Below, piece after piece: positions 1 through 8,470 of a stretch of DNA of 39,109 bases. Every line of letters begins with the position of its first letter. Position 1 is the first letter of the stretch. Both the position numbers and the translations under genes were made by a program. The stretch is taken from the NCBI GenBank assembly GCA_905233645.1, contig CAJODZ010000002.1, positions 2,665 through 41,773 of the forward strand. The letters are read 5' to 3'. Source of the DNA: an uncultured Synergistales bacterium (GTDB lineage: Bacteria; Synergistota; Synergistia; Synergistales; Aminobacteriaceae). The notes under the pieces were generated by a model that was given only the letters and a program-made list of their open reading frames with translations, searched no databases and was not told where the DNA came from.

Positions 1-6
1 AAAATA

Positions 7-38
7 GTCTCCTGAGTTTTTTAGCGGGAGGCTTTTTT
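7..38 (+). terminator. Rho-independent terminator of an upstream gene
   Basis: GTCTCC at 7-12 pairs with GGGAGGC at 26-32, with one G-U pair, and a run of T follows at 33-38. It ends transcription of a gene left of the window. Closely related stem sequences recur at 24154 and 25337. Confidence 0.7.
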
Positions 39-64
39 GCGCCTAAAATTTTTTTAAGTATAAT
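37..64 (+). promoter_or_regulatory. Possible promoter for the antiporter gene
   Basis: A perfect TATAAT lies at 59-64, with a weak TTGCGC candidate -35 box 16 bases upstream. It lies between the upstream terminator and the gene start at 104, which is where a promoter is expected. The -35 match is poor, so this is tentative. Confidence 0.35.
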
Positions 65-103
65 TCAGAAAATTATTTGACATAAAAATTTTTAGGAGGG
101 CTA

Positions 104-1594
104 ATGCTTACTCAAGTTAATTCGTTTTTGGTCACTGGTGTTTTATTTTTTCTAAGTCTTGTTGCTGGTGCATTGTCTGAAAAAATCAAAGTTCCTGCGT
201 TAATTCTGTTTTTGGGAATTGGAATGCTCGCAGGGGTTGACGGGCCAGGCGGTATAAATTTTAGTGATGCCGTCGCCGCAAATAATGTCGGAACGTTTGC
301 ATTAGCTTTTATATTGTTTTCGGGCGGCTTTCAAACTCGCTGGCAGGATATTAAACCAATCGTCGGACAAGGCGTAGTGCTTTCAACATTGGGAGTATTT
401 TTAACGTCGGTCGTAATGGCAATTCCGATTTCAATGGTTTATAGATTTGATTATAAAGACGCATTCTTACTCGGAGCTATTATCTCATCAACAGACGCAG
501 CCGCAGTTTTTTCGATATTACGCACTCAAAAAATCGGGCTTAAAGGTTCGTTAAAACCATTATTAGAATTTGAGTCCGGCAGTAATGACCCTATGGCTGT
601 ATTCTTAACGATAACGGCTATAAGCTGGCTCAAAAGTCCGGAAATGCCTTTATTACAAATGGCTATTAAATTCGTCATTCAAATGTTAGCCGGCGGAGTT
701 GTAGGTCTTAGCATGGGCTATGCATCGTGTTGGGTTATTCAGCGTCTAAAAATTTCAAACGAGGCTTTATATCCTGTATTTGGAATTTCAATCGTTATGG
801 CTACGTTCGGACTTTCTGAAACAGTTTACGGCAATGGTTATTTAGCTGTTTACATTTGCGGAATAGTCATGGGCGGCGAAGACTTTTTATATAAATACAG
901 CTTGCAAAGATTTCACGAGGGCTTCGCTTGGTTAATGCAAATAATAATGTTCTTAGTGCTTGGATTATTAGTAACGCCTAAAGAAGTTGCAAAAGCCGAT
1001 GTAATTAGCGTAGGTATGTTAATTTCGTTCTGCTTAATGTTTATTGCAAGACCTGTAGCTACGTTTATATGCATGGCATTCAGTAAATTTAATTGGCGCG
1101 AAAAAGTTTTTGTGAGCTGGACAGGATTACGCGGAGCTGTGCCTATCATTCTTGCTACATATCCATTAACTGAAGGACACCCGCAAGCTAAATATATTTT
1201 TAATGTCATATTCTTCGTCGTTTTGAGTTCTGTTTTATTACAGGGCAAAACTTTAGCGCAGCTTGCAAAATTATTAGGGCTTGACGCTGTCGTAAGAGAA
1301 GCTAAAACTTATCCGTTAGCTTTTGACAGAACTCCGGGCAGCGGAACAGAAGAGACGCGCGAAATTGATTTATTACCTGACGCAGCAGTTGTCGGGCATG
1401 TTGTGAGTGAATTACATTTTCCTGAAGGCGTTACTATTTTGTTAATAAATCGCGGCTCAAAATTTTTAATTCCCAAAGGCAACACAGAATTAAACGCCGG
1501 CGACACACTTTTAATTTTTGGTGAGCGCGCGAAATTATCAGAAGTCGAAGAAAATTTAAATAAAAGAGTAGACGCAAATTCGCCCGAAGAATAA
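104..1594 (+). CDS. Potassium/proton (CPA1 family) antiporter, NhaP2/CvrA-like
   Basis: This is an inner-membrane cation/proton antiporter, likely exchanging K+ or Na+ for H+. About twelve hydrophobic segments fill residues 5-385. The CPA1 signatures STDAAAVFS (about 129-137) and the ND pair at 161-162, the ion-binding site in this family, are present. Residues of about 405-485 form a hydrophilic RCK_C (TrkA-C) regulatory domain ending in the typical AGDTLLIFG. The 496-residue length fits NhaP2/CvrA proteins, which are somewhat larger with an extra C-terminal region. An AGGAGGG ribosome site at 94-100 fixes the ATG at 104. The transferred ion cannot be read from sequence. Confidence 0.85.
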   Translation: MLTQVNSFLVTGVLFFLSLVAGALSEKIKVPALILFLGIGMLAGVDGPGGINFSDAVAANNVGTFALAFILFSGGFQTRWQDIKPIVGQGVVLSTLGVFLTSVVMAIPISMVYRFDYKDAFLLGAIISSTDAAAVFSILRTQKIGLKGSLKPLLEFESGSNDPMAVFLTITAISWLKSPEMPLLQMAIKFVIQMLAGGVVGLSMGYASCWVIQRLKISNEALYPVFGISIVMATFGLSETVYGNGYLAVYICGIVMGGEDFLYKYSLQRFHEGFAWLMQIIMFLVLGLLVTPKEVAKADVISVGMLISFCLMFIARPVATFICMAFSKFNWREKVFVSWTGLRGAVPIILATYPLTEGHPQAKYIFNVIFFVVLSSVLLQGKTLAQLAKLLGLDAVVREAKTYPLAFDRTPGSGTEETREIDLLPDAAVVGHVVSELHFPEGVTILLINRGSKFLIPKGNTELNAGDTLLIFGERAKLSEVEENLNKRVDANSPEE

Positions 1595-1659
1595 AATTTC
1601 TAAATACATTCTTAAATTTTTAAAGCATAAACATATTTGGAGGGGAGATTTTTTTAATC

Positions 1660-2544
1660 ATGGTTTTCAACGTGAACAAAGAAGCCGTAAAAAAGTTCAT
1701 GCAAGATTTAATAACGCTCCGTACTGTCTGGATTGATAAAGGTCAGGGCAAATGGGTTGTTAAAAAACGTATGCACCCTGTCATGCGTGGTATATGTGCT
1801 TGCTTAATTATCACGGGCGGATTTATAGTTTATAAAAATTTTTTCACGCGGCCTATTTTAAATTTGCATAATAATCATATTGCTAACGCCGCAGTAAAAA
1901 ACGTTCAAAGCCCTGTTAATCTTGACGTTGTCTCTTTGGCTCATGCACAGGAACAGGCGGAGCTAAATCTTAAAGAGCAAGTTAAAAATCAAAGCAAGCG
2001 CGAAATTTTAATCCCGTTAGATACAAGTTCAAACCCAATGTTAGCTAAACTGCCAAGCAAAATCGACTTCGGCGAACCTGACACAATCATTAAAAATCCT
2101 GAACAAATGCTAACGCCTAATACAGATAACAGCGGTGCGTATAGAATTTATATAAACAAATCTGAATTTACGCTCTCGCTTTTTAAAGGTGATGAGCTTA
2201 TAAAAACTTATCCCGTTGCTGTTGGCCGTAATCTTGGTGATAAACAGCGCGTCGGCGATAACAGAACACCCGAAGGCGAATTTAAAATCGTCTCAATCGA
2301 AAATTCTATAAGCTGGCAACATGATTTTAGAGACGGCAAAGGCAAAATCAAAGGAGCTTACGGCCCGTGGTTTTTGAGATTAGACGCTAACGGTTGGAAG
2401 GGCATAGGCATTCACGGAACGCATGACCCAAATTCTGTAAGGACTAATGCTACGGAAGGCTGTATAAGATTGCGTAACGAGGATTTGAGCGAATTAAAAC
2501 AATATGCTTACCGTAATATGCCGGTTGAAATAAGGGAGAATTAA
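1660..2544 (+). CDS. L,D-transpeptidase (YkuD domain), membrane anchored
   Basis: It probably makes or remodels 3-3 peptidoglycan cross-links, or attaches proteins to the wall. Residues 1-40 are basic and followed by one membrane segment (about 42-58). A linker of about 75 residues then leads to the YkuD catalytic domain (about 142-292). The family pattern of His-Gly followed by Gly-Cys-hydrophobic-Arg is visible: HGT with His252, and EGCIRL with nucleophile Cys268. A GGAGGGG ribosome site lies about 15 bases before the ATG, a long spacing that several genes in this window share. The stop lies 7 bases before ychF, so the two are probably co-transcribed. The exact wall substrate is unknown. 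Confidence 0.87.
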   Translation: MVFNVNKEAVKKFMQDLITLRTVWIDKGQGKWVVKKRMHPVMRGICACLIITGGFIVYKNFFTRPILNLHNNHIANAAVKNVQSPVNLDVVSLAHAQEQAELNLKEQVKNQSKREILIPLDTSSNPMLAKLPSKIDFGEPDTIIKNPEQMLTPNTDNSGAYRIYINKSEFTLSLFKGDELIKTYPVAVGRNLGDKQRVGDNRTPEGEFKIVSIENSISWQHDFRDGKGKIKGAYGPWFLRLDANGWKGIGIHGTHDPNSVRTNATEGCIRLRNEDLSELKQYAYRNMPVEIREN

Positions 2545-2551
2545 ATTAAAA

Positions 2552-3652
2552 ATGCTGAACTGCGGAATTATCGGACTTCCATTATCGGGCAAGACGACCG
2601 TTTTTAATGTTATTACACGCGCCGGAGCTGAAGTTAAAGCTTACGCTAGCGGCAAGACTGAACCGAATAAAGCTTTAGTAAATGTTCCTGACAAAAGATT
2701 TGACAAGCTCGTTGAAATTTTTAAACCTAAAAGCGAGAAGCCTGCCGATGTTGAATTTATAGACTTGGCCGGACTTTCAAAAGATGCTGGCAAAGGCGCA
2801 GGATTGGGCAATTCGTTTTTATCGTTTGTTGCTGAGAGCGATGCTCTTTTACATGTTATAAGAGTGTTCAAAAATTCGAGCGTCCCACACCCTGAAAATA
2901 GTATTGACCCTTTACGCGATTGGAATATTGTAGAAGCCGAGTTAATTTATAGCGATTTAGGAAAGATTAGCAACAGGCTCGCGCGTCTTGAAGAAAAAGT
3001 AACTAAGAAAAAAATTACTCCCGACGAAAAAAATGAACTTGAGCTTTTAAAAAATTTACAGGATTTTTTATTAAACGAACACCCTTTACGCGAATATGAT
3101 TTAACACCTGAACAAAAACATTTATTAGCCGGTTTCGCATTTTTAACGTTAAAGCCTGAATTAGTCGTTTTAAATTTAGATGACACTCAAACCGGCGACG
3201 ATGTTTCTGAAATCAAAGAGATTGAAGCCGAAATGATTAAACGCAATTTAAAAACGGCGCGTGTTTTTGGAGCGACCGAAATGGAACTCGAACAGCTCGA
3301 ACCGGACGAACGGATTGAATTTATGAAAGACTTAAATTTAACAGAGCCAGGCCGTGAACGTTTAATCCATGACGCTTATAAATTATTAGGTTTAATATCA
3401 TTCTTTACGAGCGGTTCTGATGAGGTCAGAGCTTGGACGTTACATAACGGAGCGAATGCTGTTGATGCGGCTGGAGCGATACATTCAGATTTAGCACGAG
3501 GTTTTATCAGAGCGCAAGTTGTATCGTATGATGATTTTATTGCTAATAATGCCTCGATTGCGAATTGCCGCGACAAAGGAGTATTACGCCTCGAAGGTAA
3601 AGAATACATAGTTAAAGACGGCGACATGATTGAAATCAGATTTAACGTTTAA
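2552..3652 (+). CDS. ychF: Redox-regulated ATPase YchF (Obg family)
   Basis: YchF is a ribosome-associated P-loop NTPase that prefers ATP over GTP. The P-loop GLPLSGKT spans residues 8-15, and switch II appears as FIDLAGL near 69-75. The Asn-Lys-x-Asp guanine specificity motif is replaced by a sequence around LNLDD, as expected for ATP users. A coiled-coil helical insertion runs about 130-200, and the C-terminal TGS domain about 278-366 ends in KDGDMIEIRFNV. The 366 residues match the family length of about 363. The P-loop reads LSGKT rather than the usual NVGKS. GGGAGAA inside the end of the previous gene serves as ribosome site, suggesting coupling. Confidence 0.93.
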   Translation: MLNCGIIGLPLSGKTTVFNVITRAGAEVKAYASGKTEPNKALVNVPDKRFDKLVEIFKPKSEKPADVEFIDLAGLSKDAGKGAGLGNSFLSFVAESDALLHVIRVFKNSSVPHPENSIDPLRDWNIVEAELIYSDLGKISNRLARLEEKVTKKKITPDEKNELELLKNLQDFLLNEHPLREYDLTPEQKHLLAGFAFLTLKPELVVLNLDDTQTGDDVSEIKEIEAEMIKRNLKTARVFGATEMELEQLEPDERIEFMKDLNLTEPGRERLIHDAYKLLGLISFFTSGSDEVRAWTLHNGANAVDAAGAIHSDLARGFIRAQVVSYDDFIANNASIANCRDKGVLRLEGKEYIVKDGDMIEIRFNV

Positions 3653-3696
3653 AAAATTTACCGTTTAAAATTTGTGATAGAATGAATTAAATTAAA

Positions 3697-3826
3697 ACAG
3701 TCTCTTAATTTTTAAAGGGACTGTTATTTTTTGCAACTACGTTTACAACTACAAAAAGATTTTAAAAATCTAGTGCCTGCAAAAATTTATGAATATATTT
3801 TAAAAAACAAAGTGTTAAATTTTTTA
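3697..3826 (+). repeat. Dispersed intergenic repeat, copy A (starts with a terminator)
   Basis: The copy opens with a hairpin, ACAGTCTCTT pairing with AAAGGGACTGT (3697-3724), followed by a T run; this serves as the ychF terminator. A conserved core follows, TTGCAACTACGTTTACAACT at 3731-3750 and then ACAAAAAG. A tail AACAAAGTGTTAAATTTTT lies at 3806-3825. The same core and tail, 75-79 bases apart, recur at 25455-25556 and, inverted, at 36846-36978. Confidence 0.75.
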
Positions 3827-3833
3827 CGCAAAA

Positions 3834-3879
3834 AGGAGTAATGACAATGTACCAGAAAAAAGAGCGTGTTCTGTTGTGA
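3834..3879 (+). promoter_or_regulatory. Short translated leader (Met-Tyr-Gln type) before GT11 gene
   Basis: AAAAGGAGTAATGACAATG gives a good ribosome site 6-8 bases before ATG at 3847. The frame reads MYQKKERVLL and stops at TGA 3877-3879. That TGA overlaps the GTG (3876-3878) that starts the fucosyltransferase, a 4-base GTGA overlap that allows translational coupling. An A6 run (3856-3861) lies inside. One extra A would fuse the leader to the enzyme. The leader is related to those at 15619, 24261 and 38622 but lacks the pentanucleotide repeat. Confidence 0.6.
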
Positions 3880-4814
3880 TTATAGTGCGTATAGCAACCG
3901 GTATGGGCAATCAAATGTTTATGTACGCCGCAGGATTGGCAACAGCTCAAAGACTTAATACAGAATTACTTTTAGAAACATCGTCTTCACCTAAAAAAGG
4001 CAGACGCGGAAATATGTTTAACCGTGATAATAGACCCTATTGCCTCGAATGTTTTCCAAATATTACAGAGCGTGAAGCAAATTTTAAAAATTTATCTAGT
4101 AAATCTTTTTGGTTAGCCGTTTGGATGTATATTCACAAAAAAAAAATGAAGAGCAAAAGAATTTTCAGGCGGTTATTGAACAAAATAATTATCAAATTCG
4201 GCTTGACCGACATGAAAATTTTTAATCAGGATACTTGGATAGAGCCGAATTACAATCCTGAATTTGAAAAATTAAGCGACAACACTTTTTTATGGGGCTG
4301 TTGGGAAGCTGAAAAATTTTTTAAAAATATTCCGGCTCTTGTTAGAAAAAAATTCACTTTCGCTCCCGAATGTTTTAATCCGGAATTATTAGCTCAAGTT
4401 CAAAATTGTAATTCCGTTGCTTTGCATATCAGGCGCGGCGATAAAGTTATAAATATGTCAAAACCAATCGGGACAACAGAAGATTATTTAAAATCTGCAA
4501 TAGAAAAAATTTACGAACTAACTAATGAACCTGAATTTTTTGTGTTCAGTGATGATTTAGAGTGGTGTAAAAAAGTTTTGCCGCAAATCCGTGATACTAA
4601 CTGGCACTTCATCGAAAATCAGACACCGCCTCAGGATATGGCCTTAATGACAAAATGTAAACACATAATCACTGCGCCGAGTACGTTTTCATGGTGGGGA
4701 GCTTGGTTAAACGATAACCCCAACAAAATTATTATCGCGCCTAAAATTGAACGTTGGGGCGGTGCTCAGGAAAAAAATTCTGATTTATTGCCCGACGAAT
4801 GGATTAAATTATAA
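3876..4814 (+). CDS. Glycosyltransferase family 11 (alpha-1,2-fucosyltransferase-like)
   Basis: GT11 enzymes transfer a sugar, usually fucose from GDP-fucose, to surface glycans. The N-terminus has the family start IIVRI followed by GMGNQMFMYAAG, and the donor-binding motif HIRRGD is at residues 184-189. The late family motif appears as APSTFSWWGAWL. At 312 residues it is full length. No ribosome site precedes the GTG at 3876. Translation must come from coupling with the leader at 3847 or from a frame change in the leader. The gene stands alone between a dispersed repeat and the convergent dxs gene, outside any glycan cluster. The exact sugar and acceptor are not readable. It resembles the broken copy at 38752. 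Confidence 0.82.
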   Translation: MIIVRIATGMGNQMFMYAAGLATAQRLNTELLLETSSSPKKGRRGNMFNRDNRPYCLECFPNITEREANFKNLSSKSFWLAVWMYIHKKKMKSKRIFRRLLNKIIIKFGLTDMKIFNQDTWIEPNYNPEFEKLSDNTFLWGCWEAEKFFKNIPALVRKKFTFAPECFNPELLAQVQNCNSVALHIRRGDKVINMSKPIGTTEDYLKSAIEKIYELTNEPEFFVFSDDLEWCKKVLPQIRDTNWHFIENQTPPQDMALMTKCKHIITAPSTFSWWGAWLNDNPNKIIIAPKIERWGGAQEKNSDLLPDEWIKL

Positions 4815-4856
4815 AAATTTCCCCCCAAAATATTATTTTTTAATGGGGGATTTTTT
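4815..4856. terminator. Bidirectional terminator between convergent genes
   Basis: CCCCCC (4821-4826) pairs with GGGGG (4845-4849). It is followed by TTTTTT on the plus strand and preceded by an A run that gives U residues on the minus strand. It therefore serves both the GT11 gene and dxs, and it overlaps the last codons of dxs. Confidence 0.75.
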
Positions 4857-6680
4857 AATTATCGTGTCGATTATGTTTTCTGGAGTTATGCCGTAAATTT
4901 CGCGTTGCTGTTGTGATGTAGCATGTTGAATACAGGTTACAGGGACTTCAAATTCAATTAACGTGTTGTTGTAATCGTGTGTAGTCATAAATTCTGATAT
5001 AAGCTCTGAATTTCCGCCGGCAACATAATTTTCACCAGATACGCATAAAATTTCATATTCGGTTAAAATTCTTTCAAGCGCGTCAAAATCAAATGGTTTT
5101 ATCCTCCGAATGTCAAAAACCGCCGGAATAAAAATATTTTTCTTAATCGCTAATTCGCGTGTTTTTAAATTTATTCCTGTCGCTGTCCCGTGTCCTAATA
5201 ATGCTATTTTTTCGCCGGAATAAATTTTTATAATTCCTGAATTATTTTTATTATCAACGTCAATATTTAATTCTTGCAAATTGCCTCTCGGATATCTGAT
5301 TAAAACAGGCGCGTTAGTTTTTGAGGCCATGTGCATAATTTCCCGTAGTGATTTTTCGTCCGAAGGCGTGTAAATTTCTAAATTCGGTATCGCGCGCGCC
5401 CATGATATATCTAATAAACCCTGATGTGTGTCGCCGTCTGAACCAACTAAGCCAGCCCTGTCTACCATTACAACGACCGGTAAATTTTGTAAGGCTATAT
5501 CGTGCATAAGCTGATCAGCCGCCCTTTGTAAAAATGTTGAATATATAAATACAAACGGCCTCATTCCTCCAGCAGCTAATCCAGCCGCCATCGTTAACAT
5601 ATGACTTTCAGCAATGCCAACGTCGAAAAATCTTGAAGGATATTTTTTAGCAAATTTTTCAAGTTTTACACCGGTAGCCATAGCCGCAGTTAAGCATATT
5701 ATTTTGGGGTCATTCGGTGCTAATTCGTTCGTTATAATTTCTGATGCGGCCTCACTCCATGTACGTGATTTAATTTCGCCTTTAGGAGATACCTGATGAT
5801 ATTTAACGGGGTCTTTTTCGGCTGGTTCATATCCGCGCCCTTTTTGAGTATTAAAGTGTAAAATTACAGGCTTGTCATAATCTTTTGCTAATTTCATGAC
5901 TTCACAGCACGTTTTTAAATCATGGCCGTCAAAAACTCCCCAGTAATTTATATCTAAATCATCAAAAAAATTCGCTGCGTCGGGTTTAATTAAACTTTTT
6001 GCGTGGTTGTGAATAAATTCCATGCCCTTGAATAAAATCCTGAAAAATTTTCGATGAGAATGCCGCCTTAAAAACGATTTGCCTTTTCTATAAAATGAGT
6101 TTGCTGAGAGGCGGGCCAATATTGTTGAAAATCCTCCGACGCGGTTGCTGATTGAGAATTTATTATCGTTGAGAATTATTATAATTTTCGTCTTGGTCTC
6201 TTTAACATAATTTAACGCCTCTAATGCCAAACCGTTGATTAAAGCTCCGTCGCCGATAAAAGCTATTATCTGCCTCTTCTCGTGTAATAAATCCCGTGCC
6301 TTCGCGTAACCTAATGCTGCTGAGATAGATGTGCTGCTGTGTCCTGTATTAAAATGGTCGCACGGACTTTCTGATGTTCTTGGAAAACCGCAAAGACCGT
6401 CTTTTAAACGCAAAGTTTTAAATTTATTAAATCTGTCAGTCAAAATTTTGTACGGGTAAGATTGATGACCAACGTCAAAAATAATGCGGTCGTTAAACGG
6501 GTCAAATGTTTTCAGCATCGCAATCGTTAATTCAACAACACCCAATGATGAGCCTAAATGACCGCCGTTAGTCGTTACAGTGTTTATAATTTCCTGTCTA
6601 ACTTCGGCGGCTAAATCGTTTAATTTTTCATCTGGTATTTTTAATAAATCTTTATAGCAAAAATCGGGGGTCAGCAACAT
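4833..6680 (-). CDS. dxs: 1-deoxy-D-xylulose-5-phosphate synthase
   Basis: Dxs joins pyruvate and glyceraldehyde 3-phosphate using thiamine diphosphate. It is the first step of the MEP pathway to isoprenoids and also feeds thiamine and pyridoxal synthesis in some bacteria. Visible signatures are GGHLGSSLG near the N-terminus, FDVGHQSYPYKIL, the thiamine-binding GDGALINGLALEALN with the matching NDN, and the glutamate loop FFDVGIAESHMLTMAAGLA. A transketolase C-terminal domain ends the protein. The 615 residues match the family length of about 620. The ATG lies 5 bases after the stop of the gene at 6686 without a strong ribosome site, so translation is probably coupled. Confidence 0.95.
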   Translation of the reverse strand: MLLTPDFCYKDLLKIPDEKLNDLAAEVRQEIINTVTTNGGHLGSSLGVVELTIAMLKTFDPFNDRIIFDVGHQSYPYKILTDRFNKFKTLRLKDGLCGFPRTSESPCDHFNTGHSSTSISAALGYAKARDLLHEKRQIIAFIGDGALINGLALEALNYVKETKTKIIIILNDNKFSISNRVGGFSTILARLSANSFYRKGKSFLRRHSHRKFFRILFKGMEFIHNHAKSLIKPDAANFFDDLDINYWGVFDGHDLKTCCEVMKLAKDYDKPVILHFNTQKGRGYEPAEKDPVKYHQVSPKGEIKSRTWSEAASEIITNELAPNDPKIICLTAAMATGVKLEKFAKKYPSRFFDVGIAESHMLTMAAGLAAGGMRPFVFIYSTFLQRAADQLMHDIALQNLPVVVMVDRAGLVGSDGDTHQGLLDISWARAIPNLEIYTPSDEKSLREIMHMASKTNAPVLIRYPRGNLQELNIDVDNKNNSGIIKIYSGEKIALLGHGTATGINLKTRELAIKKNIFIPAVFDIRRIKPFDFDALERILTEYEILCVSGENYVAGGNSELISEFMTTHDYNNTLIEFEVPVTCIQHATSQQQREIYGITPENIIDTIIKKSPIKK

Positions 6681-6685
6681 TTTGT

Positions 6686-8083
6686 TTATGCCTGCTCAAA
6701 TCTCCTAAATTCATAGGCCGCAAACTCTGCAATTAAGTGTAATGATGTTATTTGTGTCTTATTAAGTGCTGCGGAATTTTCAACGTTGCCAGAACCAATC
6801 GAAATCATGCCGACTAAATAATTATCATCGCATAACGGGAATAAATATCTCATTGAAGTCTCCTGCATAATCTCTTTCCATGGACAACCGCCCAAACCCC
6901 ATGATTTAAAAATTTCATCGGGCGCAGTCTCTTGTAAATCGTAATATTCTTCAGCTATCGCCGATGATTTAATAGGTCCGTTCGCCGGCAATAAAGTTTG
7001 GTCGATATTGGCTCTAAATTGTCCCGTCCGGCGTTCTGATAAAGTGTAGCCGTTGCGCAATTTATTCCATATTGCGAGTAAACAGCTTTGCATATGGCAG
7101 TGTTCCATAAAAATCTCGATTAAGAGCGATACAAATTTCCCCTGGCTTTCAGCACCGCGCAAAACTTTTATGACATTTGAAAGGGACATAATCGTAAAAT
7201 TACCAGCTGAAGCTCCCTCCTCGGCCTTTTGTGATTTAAGTCTAAGCTTACCGATTGCGATAGCTCTTACTGCTAAATTCCCTAAAAGCTCTAAAAAATT
7301 CATTGCCTGTTCATCGATTTGCTCATTCCATTGCATAACACAGAATAATCTGCAGTCACCTTCAACAACTGGCAAGACAAGTTCAAACGGGTCTTTCATG
7401 CTGGTTATTACAGGTGAGGGCGTTAATAAAGTTTCTGCGTAAATATCTTTGCGTTCCGGAATATTCTCAGTTTGGCCGCATAATACAGTTAAATATTTGC
7501 CGTCGTCTTTCAAAATGAATACATTTTTCGGGAATAAACTCTCTTTAATGGCATCTCTTAAAAATGACGCAAAATATTGCAAAGGCATCGGCTCAAAAAT
7601 TGAAGCAAGCGTGCTTTTTGTAGCGAGTATCATATAAGATAAGCGCGACAATTTTTTTTCGGTGTCGTTTACGTGTCTAACAATTTGCCACAATCTAATA
7701 ACGCTCGCGTAAGGTCTTAATTTGTCGATTAACCTCACGGGGTCAGCCAAAAGACTTTTAAAAAGTATATAAATTTCCCAGTCGTGCGATTTAATTTGCA
7801 AAACGCCAGGCCAAGTCTTGCTGTTACCTTCTGAATAAGTCATCTCAATCGTTTGGTGAACGGGAATATTTCTAAATAAGCTCGATACTGTATTAGGAAT
7901 AGTCAAGCTCTCAGGAACATAACCGCTCGTTGTGTCTAAAATATTGAGCATTTTATCTTTATCAAACGGTTCAGCAATAATAGCCTTAAAATTTTGCATT
8001 GTTAAAAATTGACTAAGCTCCGTTAAAATTCCGCCGTTAATCAAAAAATCGGCCTGTCCATAAAAATTTTCGATATCTTGCAT
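6686..8083 (-). CDS. Unrecognised cytosolic protein, possibly GAF-like sensor
   Basis: I do not recognise a named family with certainty. The protein has no signal peptide or membrane segment. Two stretches, about 150-280 and about 310-460, have the alternating hydrophobic and LPVVEGD or LFPLCDDNYLVGMISIG character of GAF-type small-molecule sensing folds; this is inference. A longer frame starts at 8101, but its first codons contain the GGAGG ribosome site itself. I therefore choose the ATG at 8083 (Met-Gln-Asp-Ile), 11 bases downstream, giving 465 residues. It precedes dxs by 5 bases in one operon and is divergent from the flagellar operon, so a sensory or regulatory role for either neighbour is possible. 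Confidence 0.55.
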   Translation of the reverse strand: MQDIENFYGQADFLINGGILTELSQFLTMQNFKAIIAEPFDKDKMLNILDTTSGYVPESLTIPNTVSSLFRNIPVHQTIEMTYSEGNSKTWPGVLQIKSHDWEIYILFKSLLADPVRLIDKLRPYASVIRLWQIVRHVNDTEKKLSRLSYMILATKSTLASIFEPMPLQYFASFLRDAIKESLFPKNVFILKDDGKYLTVLCGQTENIPERKDIYAETLLTPSPVITSMKDPFELVLPVVEGDCRLFCVMQWNEQIDEQAMNFLELLGNLAVRAIAIGKLRLKSQKAEEGASAGNFTIMSLSNVIKVLRGAESQGKFVSLLIEIFMEHCHMQSCLLAIWNKLRNGYTLSERRTGQFRANIDQTLLPANGPIKSSAIAEEYYDLQETAPDEIFKSWGLGGCPWKEIMQETSMRYLFPLCDDNYLVGMISIGSGNVENSAALNKTQITSLHLIAEFAAYEFRRFEQA

Positions 8084-8151
8084 TTTTAAATTTGCCTCCA
8101 TCGTTGTTATTAGTTTGGTTTTTATTTTATCGCTTTTTGGATTTTAAATCG

Positions 8152-8157
8152 TATAAT
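8152..8157 (+). promoter_or_regulatory. Candidate -10 box for the flagellar operon
   Basis: A perfect TATAAT lies in the divergent gap between the sensor-like gene and flbD. No convincing -35 hexamer is found 16-18 bases upstream, and no clear sigma-28 pattern is seen. It is the best candidate start for the long flbD-fliR transcript, but only tentative. Confidence 0.3.
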
Positions 8158-8223
8158 ATTATCCATTAACAACACGTGAATGAAAAAATTCCGGCCGGAA
8201 GGATTGAAATATATTTAAAAATT

Positions 8224-8442
8224 ATGATACAAGTACACAGATTGAACGGCGAATCATTCTTGCTTAATTCAGATATGATCGAGACTGTTGACGTTACCCC
8301 TGACACTGTCATTCGCTTATTAAACGGTCATCGTTATGTTGTCCGTGAAAAAATAAATGAATTATATAAAAGAATTATCGGCTTTAGAAAAGCGGCAGGT
8401 TATACTTGCATAGTAGCTAATACCGCTGATGAGGCCGAATAA
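8224..8442 (+). CDS. flbD: FlbD-family flagellar protein
   Basis: This is a small cytosolic protein encoded at the head of many flagellar motor operons; its molecular role is poorly known. The start reads MIQVHRLNGESFLLNSDMIE, the typical FlbD opening, followed by TPDTVIRLLNGHRYVV. An in-frame GTG at 8176 would add 16 residues that do not fit the family, so I place the start at ATG 8224 (72 residues). A GGAAGGA site lies about 20 bases upstream, a long spacing, which leaves the start slightly uncertain. It is the first gene of the flbD-motA-motB-fliL-fliM-fliY-fliN-cheY-fliO-fliP-fliQ-fliR run. Confidence 0.85.
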   Translation: MIQVHRLNGESFLLNSDMIETVDVTPDTVIRLLNGHRYVVREKINELYKRIIGFRKAAGYTCIVANTADEAE

Positions 8443-8470
8443 TTTTGCTCAGTAGGCAGGGAGGCATTTT

